The notes: generated by a model from the sequence alone, not told the origin. A stretch of DNA of 30,301 bases from Parcubacteria group bacterium GW2011_GWB1_44_7 (GCA_000999175.1 LCJJ01000005.1:1-30301); one strand, 5' to 3'; numbered from the stretch's first letter, positions 21,892 to 29,893 are shown. Program-made: numbers and translations.

Positions 21892-22368
21892 TTAGTTTAT
21901 ACTCTCCACATATTTAATCACCACTTTTCTGCCCTTGCCGAAACCAACCGATTCGGTTTTGATGTCGGAGAAATCTTCCAGAGCCGAATGAACAATCATC
22001 CGTTCGTAAGGCGTCATCGGTTCCAGTTCCATGTTGGTTTTGAATGAACGCGCCCGCTCCGCCATAATTTTCGCCTTCATTTGAAGTTCTTTATTGTTGT
22101 TTTCAAAATAGCCGTTGATGTCAATAAAAAATTTAATCGGCATGATTTCTTCTCCAATTTTTTTACCAACCATTCGTCGCGCCACTATCGTTAAAGCGCC
22201 CAAATGTTCGCCGTTAGCGCCGATTAAAACGCCGGAATCGTTGCTTTTGACTAAAAAACGCGGATGAGCGTCTTTAGAATCAGGCGCCAATTCCACGCTT
22301 TCCCAATGCATATTCATTTTACCTAATAGCTCTTTAATAGTTTCAATGATAAGCGTGTTGTGGCTCAT
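21892..22368 (-). CDS. jag: Jag/KhpB-like KH-R3H RNA-binding protein
   Basis: A 158-aa single-strand RNA-binding protein, linked in other bacteria to cell elongation and to YidC. Domain order: KH domain (about 30-80) with the loop LIGANGEHLGAL, then R3H domain (about 95-155) with RARSFKTNMELEPMTPYERMIVHSALED and a C-terminal GKGRKVVIKYV strand. The N-terminal Jag_N domain seen in longer homologues is absent. It overlaps yidC by 4 bp (ATGA), the usual yidC-jag pair. Confidence 0.88.
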   Translation of the reverse strand: MSHNTLIIETIKELLGKMNMHWESVELAPDSKDAHPRFLVKSNDSGVLIGANGEHLGALTIVARRMVGKKIGEEIMPIKFFIDINGYFENNNKELQMKAKIMAERARSFKTNMELEPMTPYERMIVHSALEDFSDIKTESVGFGKGRKVVIKYVESIN

Positions 22369-23096
22369 AATTTTTGTTGGCCGGTTTTTAGTTGTCGGCG
22401 AATTATCAATTCTTGACCGATGGCGAAGATATTACTCGTAGTCCAGTATAAAGCAATAGCACCGGAAATACTGTAAGCGATGAAGACGACGACTATCGGA
22501 AAAATGTAACGCATTTGTAAACCCATACTACGCGCCAAGTCTGCCTTGAAATCAGGTTCAGCGCCGCGCGGTTTAATCGGTGGCATCGCCAATTTAGCCT
22601 GAAAAAATTGGGAAACGCCGGCCAAGAGCGCCAAAAAAATGCTTTTTTTGGAAATATCCAAAAGCCCCAAGAAAATCATATTGACTTTGTCGGGGGCGGC
22701 AACGAAAGAGTAAAGCCAGTCAGTGTTGATGGTTGGCAATCCGCCTTTGAAAAAAACATAATACAAACCGAGAATAATCGGAATTTGAATTAAAATCACG
22801 GCAAAACTGGAAAACGGATTGACTTGATGTTTTTTGTAAAGCGCCATCGTTTGGCGCGCCAGTTCTTCTCTATTGTTTTTGAATTGGTTTTTTATTTTTT
22901 CCGTTTCCGGCTCAATAGCTTTCATTGCCATCTGGGTTTTGACGGCCTTTTTGGAAAGCGGGAACAATAAAAGTTTGACGATACAAGTGAAAATAATAAC
23001 CGCGATGCCGACATCGGCAAACGGCGTAATGTGAATCAAAAAAACTAAGCCGTTATAGAGCGGCTCAAAAATAATGGTATGGAAAAAACTCGCCAT
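22365..23096 (-). CDS. yidC: Membrane protein insertase YidC/Oxa1
   Basis: Inserts proteins into the cytoplasmic membrane, with or without Sec. The 243 aa are the core only, with no large periplasmic domain, as in Gram-positive SpoIIIJ. The first core helix, VGIAVIIFTCIVKLLLFPLSKKAVKTQMAM, has Lys at the place of the usual hydrophilic-groove Arg. A cytoplasmic hairpin follows (IKNQFKNNREELARQTMALYKKHQVNPFSS), then LIQIPIILGLYYVF, and the last helices end with ALYWTTSNIFAIGQE. It lies downstream of the secretion-like cluster on the same strand but after repeat R2 and with its own -10. Confidence 0.93.
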   Translation of the reverse strand: MASFFHTIIFEPLYNGLVFLIHITPFADVGIAVIIFTCIVKLLLFPLSKKAVKTQMAMKAIEPETEKIKNQFKNNREELARQTMALYKKHQVNPFSSFAVILIQIPIILGLYYVFFKGGLPTINTDWLYSFVAAPDKVNMIFLGLLDISKKSIFLALLAGVSQFFQAKLAMPPIKPRGAEPDFKADLARSMGLQMRYIFPIVVVFIAYSISGAIALYWTTSNIFAIGQELIIRRQLKTGQQKL

Positions 23097-23102
23097 TTAA
23101 CA

Positions 23103-23108
23103 ATTTTA
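23103..23108 (-). promoter_or_regulatory. yidC -10 box
   Basis: TAAAAT on the minus strand, 6 bases before the yidC ATG (23096); AGAGG just upstream is too far from the ATG to be a Shine-Dalgarno. It sits between repeat R2 and the gene. Confidence 0.5.
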
Positions 23109-23115
23109 CCTCTTT

Positions 23116-23217
23116 AATCTCCCTTGTAAAGGGAGTACCCGAGTCGGCGAGGGGGAGGGATTTTTAAAATCCCCCACCCCGATGGACATCGGGGTGCCCC
23201 CTTTATAAGGGGGATTT
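23116..23217 (+). repeat. Large palindromic repeat, copy R2
   Basis: About 102 bp. Left end AATCTCCCTTGTAAAGGGAG, core ACCCGAGTCGGCGAGGGGGA, then TTTTTAAAATCCCCC. The inner hairpin is CACCCCGATG-GA-CATCGGGGTG and the right end CCCCCTTTATAAGGGGGATT. It differs from R1 mainly in the inner hairpin. It lies between the stop of the propeller-like gene and the yidC promoter. Confidence 0.85.
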
Positions 23218-23238
23218 CAGATGAGGAATTTATATAAA

Positions 23239-24495
23239 TTATCTGACATCCAATACCCAAAGCGACAAATCAATTTTGTTCATAAACAGCAGAAAACTTT
23301 CGTTTTCATTGAGCAACGGATTCACAACATCAATCGTTTTATTAACAAATGACTCGGGTGATATGAGGCGGTTGGTTTCGCCGGTGGCAGTGTTGATTTT
23401 CCAAATATCGTCATTGAAAAAGACGAGACCTTGATACCAAGAATCCGGATAATTTCCGGTTGGCGCCGTCTTGGACGCGGCGCAGAAGACGACCGTCGGC
23501 TCGATCCGGCTCCACACGCATTTTTCCGGCAAGGTTTGGAGGTAGAAATCGGCGGCGCGATTGCCAACCAAATCGTAGATTTTCGCGCGGAACGAGCCGG
23601 CCACACTCTCGCTGTAAAGGGCTAATTTTTGATTAGGCGAAACCAAAATGGTCAAACCGGCGACATTGCCGATAATTTTTTTAATTTCGCCACTGCCGGT
23701 ATTGAGGAAATAGGAAAAACCGGCGGCGCTAGCGGTGGGTTTAGTTGTCAAAACAAGGGTTTTATTATCGGCAAAATCAGCCAGCCACTCGCTTAACGGC
23801 GATTCAAAAATCAAAGTTTTTTTACTGCCGTAGGCATCGGATAAAATACCGCCCGCGCCGGCGCCGGTCGGATAAAGATAAAACAACTTGCTTTTGTCCG
23901 GTGAAATCGCCAAAGCGGAAATTCTCTGCGGCAAATAGACGCCACTCAATTCTTTCTCGGTTGAGCTGGCATTGCCTGATAATTTGGCGGCAAAGCTCTC
24001 AATCGTTTCATTGTCGTCTTTTAGTTGGCGGGTGATGACAAGGTCACCCGCGCCGGTTTGTCCGCCGCTACTTGCCCAGATTGCTTCGTAAATTTTCGGT
24101 ATGGTTTTATTGGAAATCCGGTTGACGGTTAAGGTGTCGGTTTTGGTTTCAAAAATGTTGCCGTCAGCGCGTTGGATGTAGCGAATTATGGCGCTTTGGG
24201 TTTTGTCGGCGTTGGTTACATCAAAAATTCCCGCTCCGCCGACCGGCTCTTTAGTGATTTGCCGCAGACGCGGAATGATCACTTTTGTTCCAACGCCGGT
24301 CGCGGGCGCGCCCGTTCCGCCTGTTGGCGTTGAAGGCAAACCGCCGGTTGGTCCAACAGGCAAAGTCGGTGTTGTTCCCGCCGGCTCGCCGGTTTCACCT
24401 TTCATAAAGAAGAAATAGTAAGCGACGCCGACGGCAATCGCCACCAAAACCACGGCGATGAAAATTATTATTAAGTTTTTTTTGTTGGAGGACAT
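23239..24495 (-). CDS. Membrane-anchored probable beta-propeller protein
   Basis: A 418-aa protein. A signal anchor at about 7-30 (LIIIFIAVVLVAIAVGVAYYFFF) leads into a Gly/Pro/Thr-rich linker (about 35-68), then an exported domain of about 350 residues. That domain has repeated strand units typical of TolB/WD-type propellers: LAISPDKSKLFYLYPTG, WLADFADNKTLVLTTKPTA, ILVSPNQKLALYSES and DIWKINTATGETNRLISPE. No catalytic motif is seen. It is the last gene of the secretion-like cluster, 9 bp after the pilin-like gene, so it is probably cotranscribed and may sit at the cell surface with it. The fold is inferred; function unknown. Confidence 0.6.
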   Translation of the reverse strand: MSSNKKNLIIIFIAVVLVAIAVGVAYYFFFMKGETGEPAGTTPTLPVGPTGGLPSTPTGGTGAPATGVGTKVIIPRLRQITKEPVGGAGIFDVTNADKTQSAIIRYIQRADGNIFETKTDTLTVNRISNKTIPKIYEAIWASSGGQTGAGDLVITRQLKDDNETIESFAAKLSGNASSTEKELSGVYLPQRISALAISPDKSKLFYLYPTGAGAGGILSDAYGSKKTLIFESPLSEWLADFADNKTLVLTTKPTASAAGFSYFLNTGSGEIKKIIGNVAGLTILVSPNQKLALYSESVAGSFRAKIYDLVGNRAADFYLQTLPEKCVWSRIEPTVVFCAASKTAPTGNYPDSWYQGLVFFNDDIWKINTATGETNRLISPESFVNKTIDVVNPLLNENESFLLFMNKIDLSLWVLDVR

Positions 24496-24504
24496 TTTAG
24501 GTTA

Positions 24505-25710
24505 TTACCAATTTGGTTTGTAATCAGTGGTACATATTTTTACGGTAATTGGAAAAGTTTTCAACTGTTGTTGGCAATTTGCTTGTATCGCGAATATAGC
24601 AAAGTCGGCCGTGCGTCGTATCTCATCTTTTGTTGCCTGACTGGTATTGATCTCCCCCATCTTGGTTGTAGCGTCTTCGACTATTGTATCCATCATTTCT
24701 TTAACAGCACCTGTTCTTGTAGCAGCTTCAGTTTGATTTATGAATGCAGTGTTCAGTAACCAGGCGTCAGCAATGTTTTTAGATATCGCCGTGTCTCTAG
24801 TCGCCCAGTCGGTAAGAATTTTGTCTATAGCAACTTGGTCAATTTGTTCACCTTGAAGTTCACGGAGTTTAGTAATTCCATCTTGATAATTTTCATCCAT
24901 CGCGCTTTTCTGTGTGTTTGCGTCAATTGCCGCGATTTCTATTTGTTCCAATGTTGGAGTGGCGTTTAGGGTGGCAAAATAAGTTAAAGCGGTTTGATAA
25001 TTAGTTCGGGTTTCGCTATTAACTGTAATAGTAATCGCTTCAGTTTTCATCTTTCCCGCTTCGGTTCTATAATATGTAATTAACTCCTGACATTTAAGAT
25101 AGTCTAATTCTGACGATGAGTCACCGCATTGGTCCCCCAATTCTTCAAGCGAGTTAGCTTTGGCTAAATATTCTGCCGCGACCGCGTTCAACATATCGGC
25201 GTTACCCATGGCGGCCGCTCTTCTTTGGGCCAATGCCGAGTCAAGTTTGGTCGCCAAGGTAGCTATGCTTGCTTCCTGTGTTGCTCTCTCTTGTTCTGGC
25301 GAGAGAGTTGGCGGAGTTATTCCGGCGATACTGACGCTGAAATTGACTAAGGAAGGATTAATCGTGAACAACAGGACATAGGAGCCGAGGGCTAAGAGCA
25401 AACCGAGAACGGCATCTTTGATTTTTTTCAAGCCGGCGCCTTTGCCGCCGATGGATTCGGTGCCCATATATTGAATGCCGCCGATAATAATCATAATAAT
25501 CGCCAAGACGGCGGCGATGCCGATGGCCAAATTGAAAGCGCCCTTGATGTACTCACCGGTATTGGTAAGAGGTTTTCCCGCCTCGGAAGCGCCGGGCAGA
25601 GTGACCAATGGCACATAATCAAGAGCTAAAACAGGTAAAGGTAAAAAATAGCCCGTTAATATCGCCAAGAGCGCCAGCCCCACTATTTTTTTTGAAAAAT
25701 TCTTTCTCAT
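24505..25710 (-). CDS. TrbC/VirB2-like pilin protein with long C-terminal extension
   Basis: A 401-aa protein. A signal peptide (1-30) is followed by the two-helix pilin-like core: AFNLAIGIAAVLAIIMIIIGGIQYM (about 57-82), a Gly/Lys loop (GGKGAGLKKIKDA), and VLGLLLALGSYVLLFTINPSLV (about 101-122). This matches TrbC/VirB2 major pilins of type IV secretion, which are usually only about 100 aa. Some 270 mostly helical residues follow, rich in Ala, Thr and Glu, with Cys pairs (CGDSSSELDYLKC; CQQQLKTFPITVKIC) that could form disulphides. Whether this is a pilin with a tail or a VirB6-like scaffold is open. It lies between the Ig-like and propeller-like genes. Confidence 0.7.
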   Translation of the reverse strand: MRKNFSKKIVGLALLAILTGYFLPLPVLALDYVPLVTLPGASEAGKPLTNTGEYIKGAFNLAIGIAAVLAIIMIIIGGIQYMGTESIGGKGAGLKKIKDAVLGLLLALGSYVLLFTINPSLVNFSVSIAGITPPTLSPEQERATQEASIATLATKLDSALAQRRAAAMGNADMLNAVAAEYLAKANSLEELGDQCGDSSSELDYLKCQELITYYRTEAGKMKTEAITITVNSETRTNYQTALTYFATLNATPTLEQIEIAAIDANTQKSAMDENYQDGITKLRELQGEQIDQVAIDKILTDWATRDTAISKNIADAWLLNTAFINQTEAATRTGAVKEMMDTIVEDATTKMGEINTSQATKDEIRRTADFAIFAIQANCQQQLKTFPITVKICTTDYKPNW

Positions 25711-25715
25711 TTAAA

Positions 25716-26723
25716 TTAAAAACCAAAAAATCCAGTGTCGGTTTTTTTGCCTAATTCAATGGATAACGAACCATCGCCGAATTGGAAAAGGCCGTTGGTA
25801 TTGGCGACCCTCAAGCCCAACAAAGCGATGCCGGTTTGTTCGTTCTCTTGGCGGAGATTCAAAATGTTTTTGGCGCCGGTTGACGACACCGGCGCGCCGT
25901 TCAGGGTCCAATCGTATTGAAGTTTGCCGTCGGTGGCGCTTTGCACCCCGAAGAAATAAGGGATTGCCAGCACGGAAATTTCTTTTTGGGCCGGCGCGAA
26001 CGGGCTGGTCAAGGCCCGGTTCCAGAGAATGCCGTAAAGCGGATTATTTTCGTAGAATAAAATCTGCGGCTGACCCGGTTCGGCAGAGATGCTGCCGACG
26101 GCGGTGATGGCATTGTCCAAGGTGGAAATTTCCACCGAGACTACCGTTTCTTTGAGCGGCACCGAACTGCGGACGGTAATGGTGTCTTTGCCGCCACCGG
26201 AGGCGCTTTGAATCAGTTTGTAATTTTCTTTCCACTTGAAAACCAATTCATCGGAAGAAAGCCGCCGACCGTTTTCAATGATTTCCGGTATGGCCGTAAC
26301 TTTGATGGGCGATTCGTAAGTGTAAAGACGCTTGCCTTTATAAAACGGCGGAGCGTAAGCCACCGGTTCCCAAACCAAGTTGGCTTCGGCCGGTATAATC
26401 ATCGCGGCAGTATTGAATTTTTCACCGGTCAGTGTTTCCACGGAAACAATCAGCCGGCTCGCTTCGCCCAAGGCGCCGGTTTTGAAAACAAAATTTTTTT
26501 CGCCGATGCCGGTTTTGCTGATTTGCTCGTTCAAGAACCAGGAAATTTTAGCTCGGTCCAAATCCACGCCCAAAGCGTCCAAAGTGACGCTGACATTAGT
26601 GAAAGAACCGGGAAATTCCGGCGTCGTTCTCAATGAGACATTGCCGCCAAATTGCGCTCCAGTTACGAGCGGCAAGATAAACAAAAGAGCAACTATTATT
26701 TTATTCGTATAATTAGTAAACAT
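25716..26723 (-). CDS. Exported Ig/PKD-like protein
   Basis: A 335-aa protein. A signal peptide (MFTNYTNKIIVALLFILPLVTGAQF) is followed by beta-rich sequence. Repeats of the type KISWFLNEQ...KTGIGEKNFVF, ELVFKWKENYKLIQSASGGG and LQYDWTLNGAPVSSTG look like three Ig/PKD-like units with a central Trp, each followed by a Lys/Thr-rich strand. No enzyme motif. It is located between virB4 and the pilin-like gene with 5-18 bp gaps, so it probably belongs to the same machine as an external component or adhesin. Function not known. Confidence 0.6.
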   Translation of the reverse strand: MFTNYTNKIIVALLFILPLVTGAQFGGNVSLRTTPEFPGSFTNVSVTLDALGVDLDRAKISWFLNEQISKTGIGEKNFVFKTGALGEASRLIVSVETLTGEKFNTAAMIIPAEANLVWEPVAYAPPFYKGKRLYTYESPIKVTAIPEIIENGRRLSSDELVFKWKENYKLIQSASGGGKDTITVRSSVPLKETVVSVEISTLDNAITAVGSISAEPGQPQILFYENNPLYGILWNRALTSPFAPAQKEISVLAIPYFFGVQSATDGKLQYDWTLNGAPVSSTGAKNILNLRQENEQTGIALLGLRVANTNGLFQFGDGSLSIELGKKTDTGFFGF

Positions 26724-26741
26724 TAGTATATTTGCATCGTT

Positions 26742-28562
26742 TTATTTTACCATATCCCCCTCCGCCGCTTCCAGCTCCTCGCGGGCTTTTTTAATGGCTA
26801 AAATTTGCGACGGGTCGGAAGTGATAATTTGGTCTTCGGTGTAGGAAGCGATGATTTTGATGGCCACGTGTTTCAAGCCGGCGAAAAAAATCCCCTCGCC
26901 CACGTCTGATTCCAGCAATAGATATTTTTCTTCGTCGGTTAAATTAAAAATCTGCTGGATTTTATCTATGACCGAAGTGGACTGCTTGAGTAAAATCTGG
27001 ATGGACGAGTTGGTGATAATCGGCAAACCGTAGGATGACTTTAAAAAATCGTCCACATCTTGGGTGATGGTCGCCAGACCGAGAAAATACTTGCGGCCGC
27101 GTTTCGCCAGTGAGAGCAAGAATGACGCCGTGTCTTCGGATTTCATCATCCACCAAGCTTCGTCAATCACCAGCAAGCGCTTTTTCAATTTTTTCCTGAT
27201 GGCATTCCAGATGAAATGGGTAACAATATACATTGCCACCGGTTTCAATTCTTCTTCCATGTCGCGCAAAGAAAAGACGACAAATTTTCCGTCAATGTCA
27301 ATGTTGGACGGTTGATTGATAAAGCCGGTCCAGGTGCCGTGGGTGTATTTGGTGAGCCGCTGGACAAGCGCTTCGCCGCCGGCCATACCGGCCAAAACCA
27401 ATTCAAAGTCGGACATCAACGGCGGTTCAACATTGGCGAAATCGCTGTCCGGATTGATGTCTTTCAAAGCGTAAGTTTCGGTAATGGCTCGGTCAATGAT
27501 GGAATCTTCTTCCGGCGACAAACCACTCAACATTATCCTGAATAGCCCCACTAAGTTGATGATGTGCGAACGAAGAACGTCGGCCGGCGACTCGTTTTCG
27601 CGCGCCACCGGCAGTTCAAAAGGATTGATGTGGTGTTCGGAGGTGAGCGAAATGTTGAAATATTTGCCGCCGGTGGCATTGGCCATATATTCGTATTCCC
27701 GCTCGGGGTCCAATACCAAAACATCAACGTCAAACATCAGCGAACGCAGAATTTCCAACTTGGTCATATAGCTTTTGCCCGAACCAGATTTGGCGAAAAC
27801 AATGGAGTTAAAATTTTCCAAAGAGAAGCGGTCAAACAAAACCAAAGAAGAATTGTGACGATTGATGCCGTAAAGAATGCCTTTGTCGGAAGTCAGGTCA
27901 AAAGAAACGAAAGGAAAAACGCTGGACAAGGGTGAGGAATTTAACTTGGTATGGACCAAAAGCTCGTCGTCGGCGGTGGGAATGACGCTGCGGAAACCTT
28001 GTTCCTGCTGGAACAGCGCCGGTTTCAAATAGACCAATTTGGATTCCAACATTGCTTTGATTTCCGACTCCAAGCGATTGAGTTCGGTTTCATCGTCGGC
28101 GAAAATGGAAATGTAAAGACCGACGTCAAAGATTTTCTCGGTCGCCTGCTGGAGAGCGTCGCGCAAATTTTCCAAGTCCTGATAAGCGGTGTCCAGTTTC
28201 GGGTCGCGAACCATACCCTTTTCTTCCCGCAAGTGAATTTGGCTTTGGACTTCGGCGACTTTTTTCTGAAATTGGCGCAAAACGCGAGAAGTTTCCACCG
28301 GATGAATAAAAATGGAAACATTGAACACTTTGTCCAAGTTGATAATCGGCGCAAACCAGCTTTCCGACAAATAGCGCGGGTAAGAAATGATGAAAAAAGT
28401 CCGAATCAGTTTTTCGCCCAAATTGATTTCTTTCGGGTTGACCTTGAAAGCCGACGGCGCGATGATATCTTTTAATTCCAAAACGCCGGCTTCGTAAATT
28501 TCCTGCGGCAAGACCGGCGCAATCGGCAGTTTATTCTTTTTAAATAAGTCAAAAATTGACAT
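26742..28562 (-). CDS. VirB4-type conjugation/secretion ATPase
   Basis: The energising ATPase of a type IV secretion-like system, 606 aa. Residues 1-250 are the N-terminal domain with a coiled segment (EVQSQIHLREEKGMV...). The RecA-like motor follows, with Walker A FAKSGSGKSYMTK (257-264), LVLDPEREYEYMA, HHINPFELP, FVVFSLRDMEEE, Walker B RLLVIDEAWWMM and the ITQDVDDFL/NSSIQILLKQ motifs, all typical of VirB4/TraC/TrbE. Most VirB4 proteins are about 800 aa; the gene just upstream, on the same strand and touching it, encodes a TraC-like N-terminal-type domain, so the two may together equal one VirB4. Confidence 0.92.
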   Translation of the reverse strand: MSIFDLFKKNKLPIAPVLPQEIYEAGVLELKDIIAPSAFKVNPKEINLGEKLIRTFFIISYPRYLSESWFAPIINLDKVFNVSIFIHPVETSRVLRQFQKKVAEVQSQIHLREEKGMVRDPKLDTAYQDLENLRDALQQATEKIFDVGLYISIFADDETELNRLESEIKAMLESKLVYLKPALFQQEQGFRSVIPTADDELLVHTKLNSSPLSSVFPFVSFDLTSDKGILYGINRHNSSLVLFDRFSLENFNSIVFAKSGSGKSYMTKLEILRSLMFDVDVLVLDPEREYEYMANATGGKYFNISLTSEHHINPFELPVARENESPADVLRSHIINLVGLFRIMLSGLSPEEDSIIDRAITETYALKDINPDSDFANVEPPLMSDFELVLAGMAGGEALVQRLTKYTHGTWTGFINQPSNIDIDGKFVVFSLRDMEEELKPVAMYIVTHFIWNAIRKKLKKRLLVIDEAWWMMKSEDTASFLLSLAKRGRKYFLGLATITQDVDDFLKSSYGLPIITNSSIQILLKQSTSVIDKIQQIFNLTDEEKYLLLESDVGEGIFFAGLKHVAIKIIASYTEDQIITSDPSQILAIKKAREELEAAEGDMVK

Positions 28563-29231
28563 TTAAGTTTGTGAAAGCTGAATCGGTTTCTCCATCTCGC
28601 CCGGGTTGAAAATTTTGTAAAACAGCTCAATCACTTCTTCGGTGCCGAGCGAAGCGGTGCGCAAGCCGCAACGGGCCAAACCTTGATTGACCACTCCGAG
28701 CCGCTCCTCTATCTGCAATCGGTCTTCTTCAAATCGTTGAATTTTTGCTACCGCCGCGTCGGCGGCTTCCTCTCGCCGGCCCAAAAATTGCTTTATCGGG
28801 TTGCCTTTGACCGCCAACATCGCCGGCGAGTAAGGAATAGTCACAAAAAAACTCTTGCTCATGATATTGGTGTTCTCGGTGAAATTTTTGATGAAGCCGA
28901 TGTATTCCCGGGTTTGGATTTTCATCAAGTCGTTGGTTTGTTCTTTGAACCGTTCTTCCAAAAGAGCCAAGTAAGGTCGGATGTCCAGCCGGCGCGATTG
29001 AATGAAAATCTGAACGGAAAAATCCAGCGAGTTCAGGAAATTTTGAAACTGGCCGACAATCGCTTGCTGCTCGTCCTCGCTTTTCAAGGCGAAATTGATG
29101 GACGAAACCAGCAGAATCGCCCGATAAGAATTGTCTTTCAAGACGACAATGCCGTCCCGCACTTCTTTGATGGGCACGAAATCTTGGGTCGGTTTTGGTT
29201 TAGAAAAATTCAACAAAGGCATAGGTTTCAT
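28563..29231 (-). CDS. TraC-like protein (VirB4 N-terminal-type domain)
   Basis: A 222-aa protein starting at ATG 29231, whose first base is the last base of the prgI stop codon (TAATG). An in-frame TTG at 29303 would overlap prgI and adds nothing family-like. MPLLNFSKPKPTQDFVPIKE, then VRDGIVVLKDNSYRAILLVS and SSINFALKSEDEQ resemble the start of TraC/VirB4 proteins. FLNSLDFSVQIFIQSRRLDI and a long helical segment (about 85-125) follow. It has no Walker motifs. Its stop abuts the virB4 start (28562/28563), so it probably forms part of the same complex. Confidence 0.75.
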   Translation of the reverse strand: MKPMPLLNFSKPKPTQDFVPIKEVRDGIVVLKDNSYRAILLVSSINFALKSEDEQQAIVGQFQNFLNSLDFSVQIFIQSRRLDIRPYLALLEERFKEQTNDLMKIQTREYIGFIKNFTENTNIMSKSFFVTIPYSPAMLAVKGNPIKQFLGRREEAADAAVAKIQRFEEDRLQIEERLGVVNQGLARCGLRTASLGTEEVIELFYKIFNPGEMEKPIQLSQT

Positions 29232-29671
29232 TATACACCGCTTATTTTTTTCATCGTTTCTTGTGTCCCTGGACTCGTTTGCTCGTAAATGTCCAAGCTC
29301 CAAGTCAGGTCTTTCAGTTTGCTTTCGGACAAACGCGGCACAGTGACGGGCGTTTCTTCCGCCGCTTTGATGCCTTTGCCGGTCGGGGTTTTAACCACTT
29401 TGCGCCAGATATAGAGCCGGCCGCCGCGGAAAAAATGAAAAGCCGATTCGGCGATAGCGATGAAGTTTCGGCCGTTCAATTTGAAAAAAGCCAGAGTCAG
29501 AGCAAAACCAACCGTCGCCAAAATCAGAGGAATGGCCAGCCACAATGACAGGAAACGATAAAGGACAAAACTAAAACCGGCGCCGCCGGCCAGGTAAATA
29601 AACTGCTTAATGGTCAGCGGCCCGAAAATTCGGTCTTCCACTTCAATAAATTGGGGGATTTGAAAACGCAT
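29231..29671 (-). CDS. PrgI-family membrane protein
   Basis: A 146-aa protein. MRFQIPQFIEVEDRIFGPLTIKQFIYL is the PrgI signature, followed by two close helices (YLAGGAGFSFVLYRFL; LAIPLILATVGFALTLAFF) and a cytoplasmic tail. PrgI proteins are small membrane components next to VirB4 in Gram-positive type IV secretion and conjugation systems and correspond in position to VirB3. Here it precedes the TraC-like and VirB4 genes directly, as expected. A leaderless promoter TGGTAAAAT lies 6 bases upstream. Confidence 0.9.
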   Translation of the reverse strand: MRFQIPQFIEVEDRIFGPLTIKQFIYLAGGAGFSFVLYRFLSLWLAIPLILATVGFALTLAFFKLNGRNFIAIAESAFHFFRGGRLYIWRKVVKTPTGKGIKAAEETPVTVPRLSESKLKDLTWSLDIYEQTSPGTQETMKKISGV

Positions 29672-29677
29672 AACAAT

Positions 29678-29686
29678 ATTTTACCA
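29678..29686 (-). promoter_or_regulatory. prgI extended -10 promoter
   Basis: TGGTAAAAT on the minus strand ends exactly 6 bases (ATTGTT) before the prgI ATG. It probably drives the prgI-virB4-pilin cluster. Confidence 0.55.
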
Positions 29687-29726
29687 CACTTTCTTAATAC
29701 TTTCTTAATTTCCCCTTTGAATTTTT

Positions 29727-29837
29727 AATCTCCCTTGTAAAGGGAGAGCCCCGAGTCCGCGAGGGGGAGGGATTTTAATTTTCAGAAAATCCCCCGTCCC
29801 GATGTCCATCGGGACACCCCCTTTACAAGGGGGATTT
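29727..29837 (+). repeat. Large palindromic repeat, copy R3
   Basis: About 111 bp. Left end AATCTCCCTTGTAAAGGGAG and core AGCCCCGAGTCCGCGAGGGG as in R1. A longer joint (TTTTAATTTTCAGAAAATCC) leads to the inner hairpin GTCCCGATG-TC-CATCGGGAC, and the right end is CCCCCTTTACAAGGGGGATT. The inner hairpin is that of R2 in the opposite orientation. A further small hairpin (TCCCTTT-TCC-AAAGGGA, near 29862-29878) follows. Confidence 0.85.
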
Positions 29838-29893
29838 CAGAATTGGTGGCGGAATCCAATTTCCCTTTTCCAAAGGGAGATTTTTATGTCGCA

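Noticed and set aside
27216..28475. Long + strand open frames opposite virB4 (for example 27951-28475).
   Set aside because: They are antisense to a gene with all VirB4 motifs. Their compositions (Phe/Gln/Arg-rich) are those of reverse-frame shadows in GC-biased codons.
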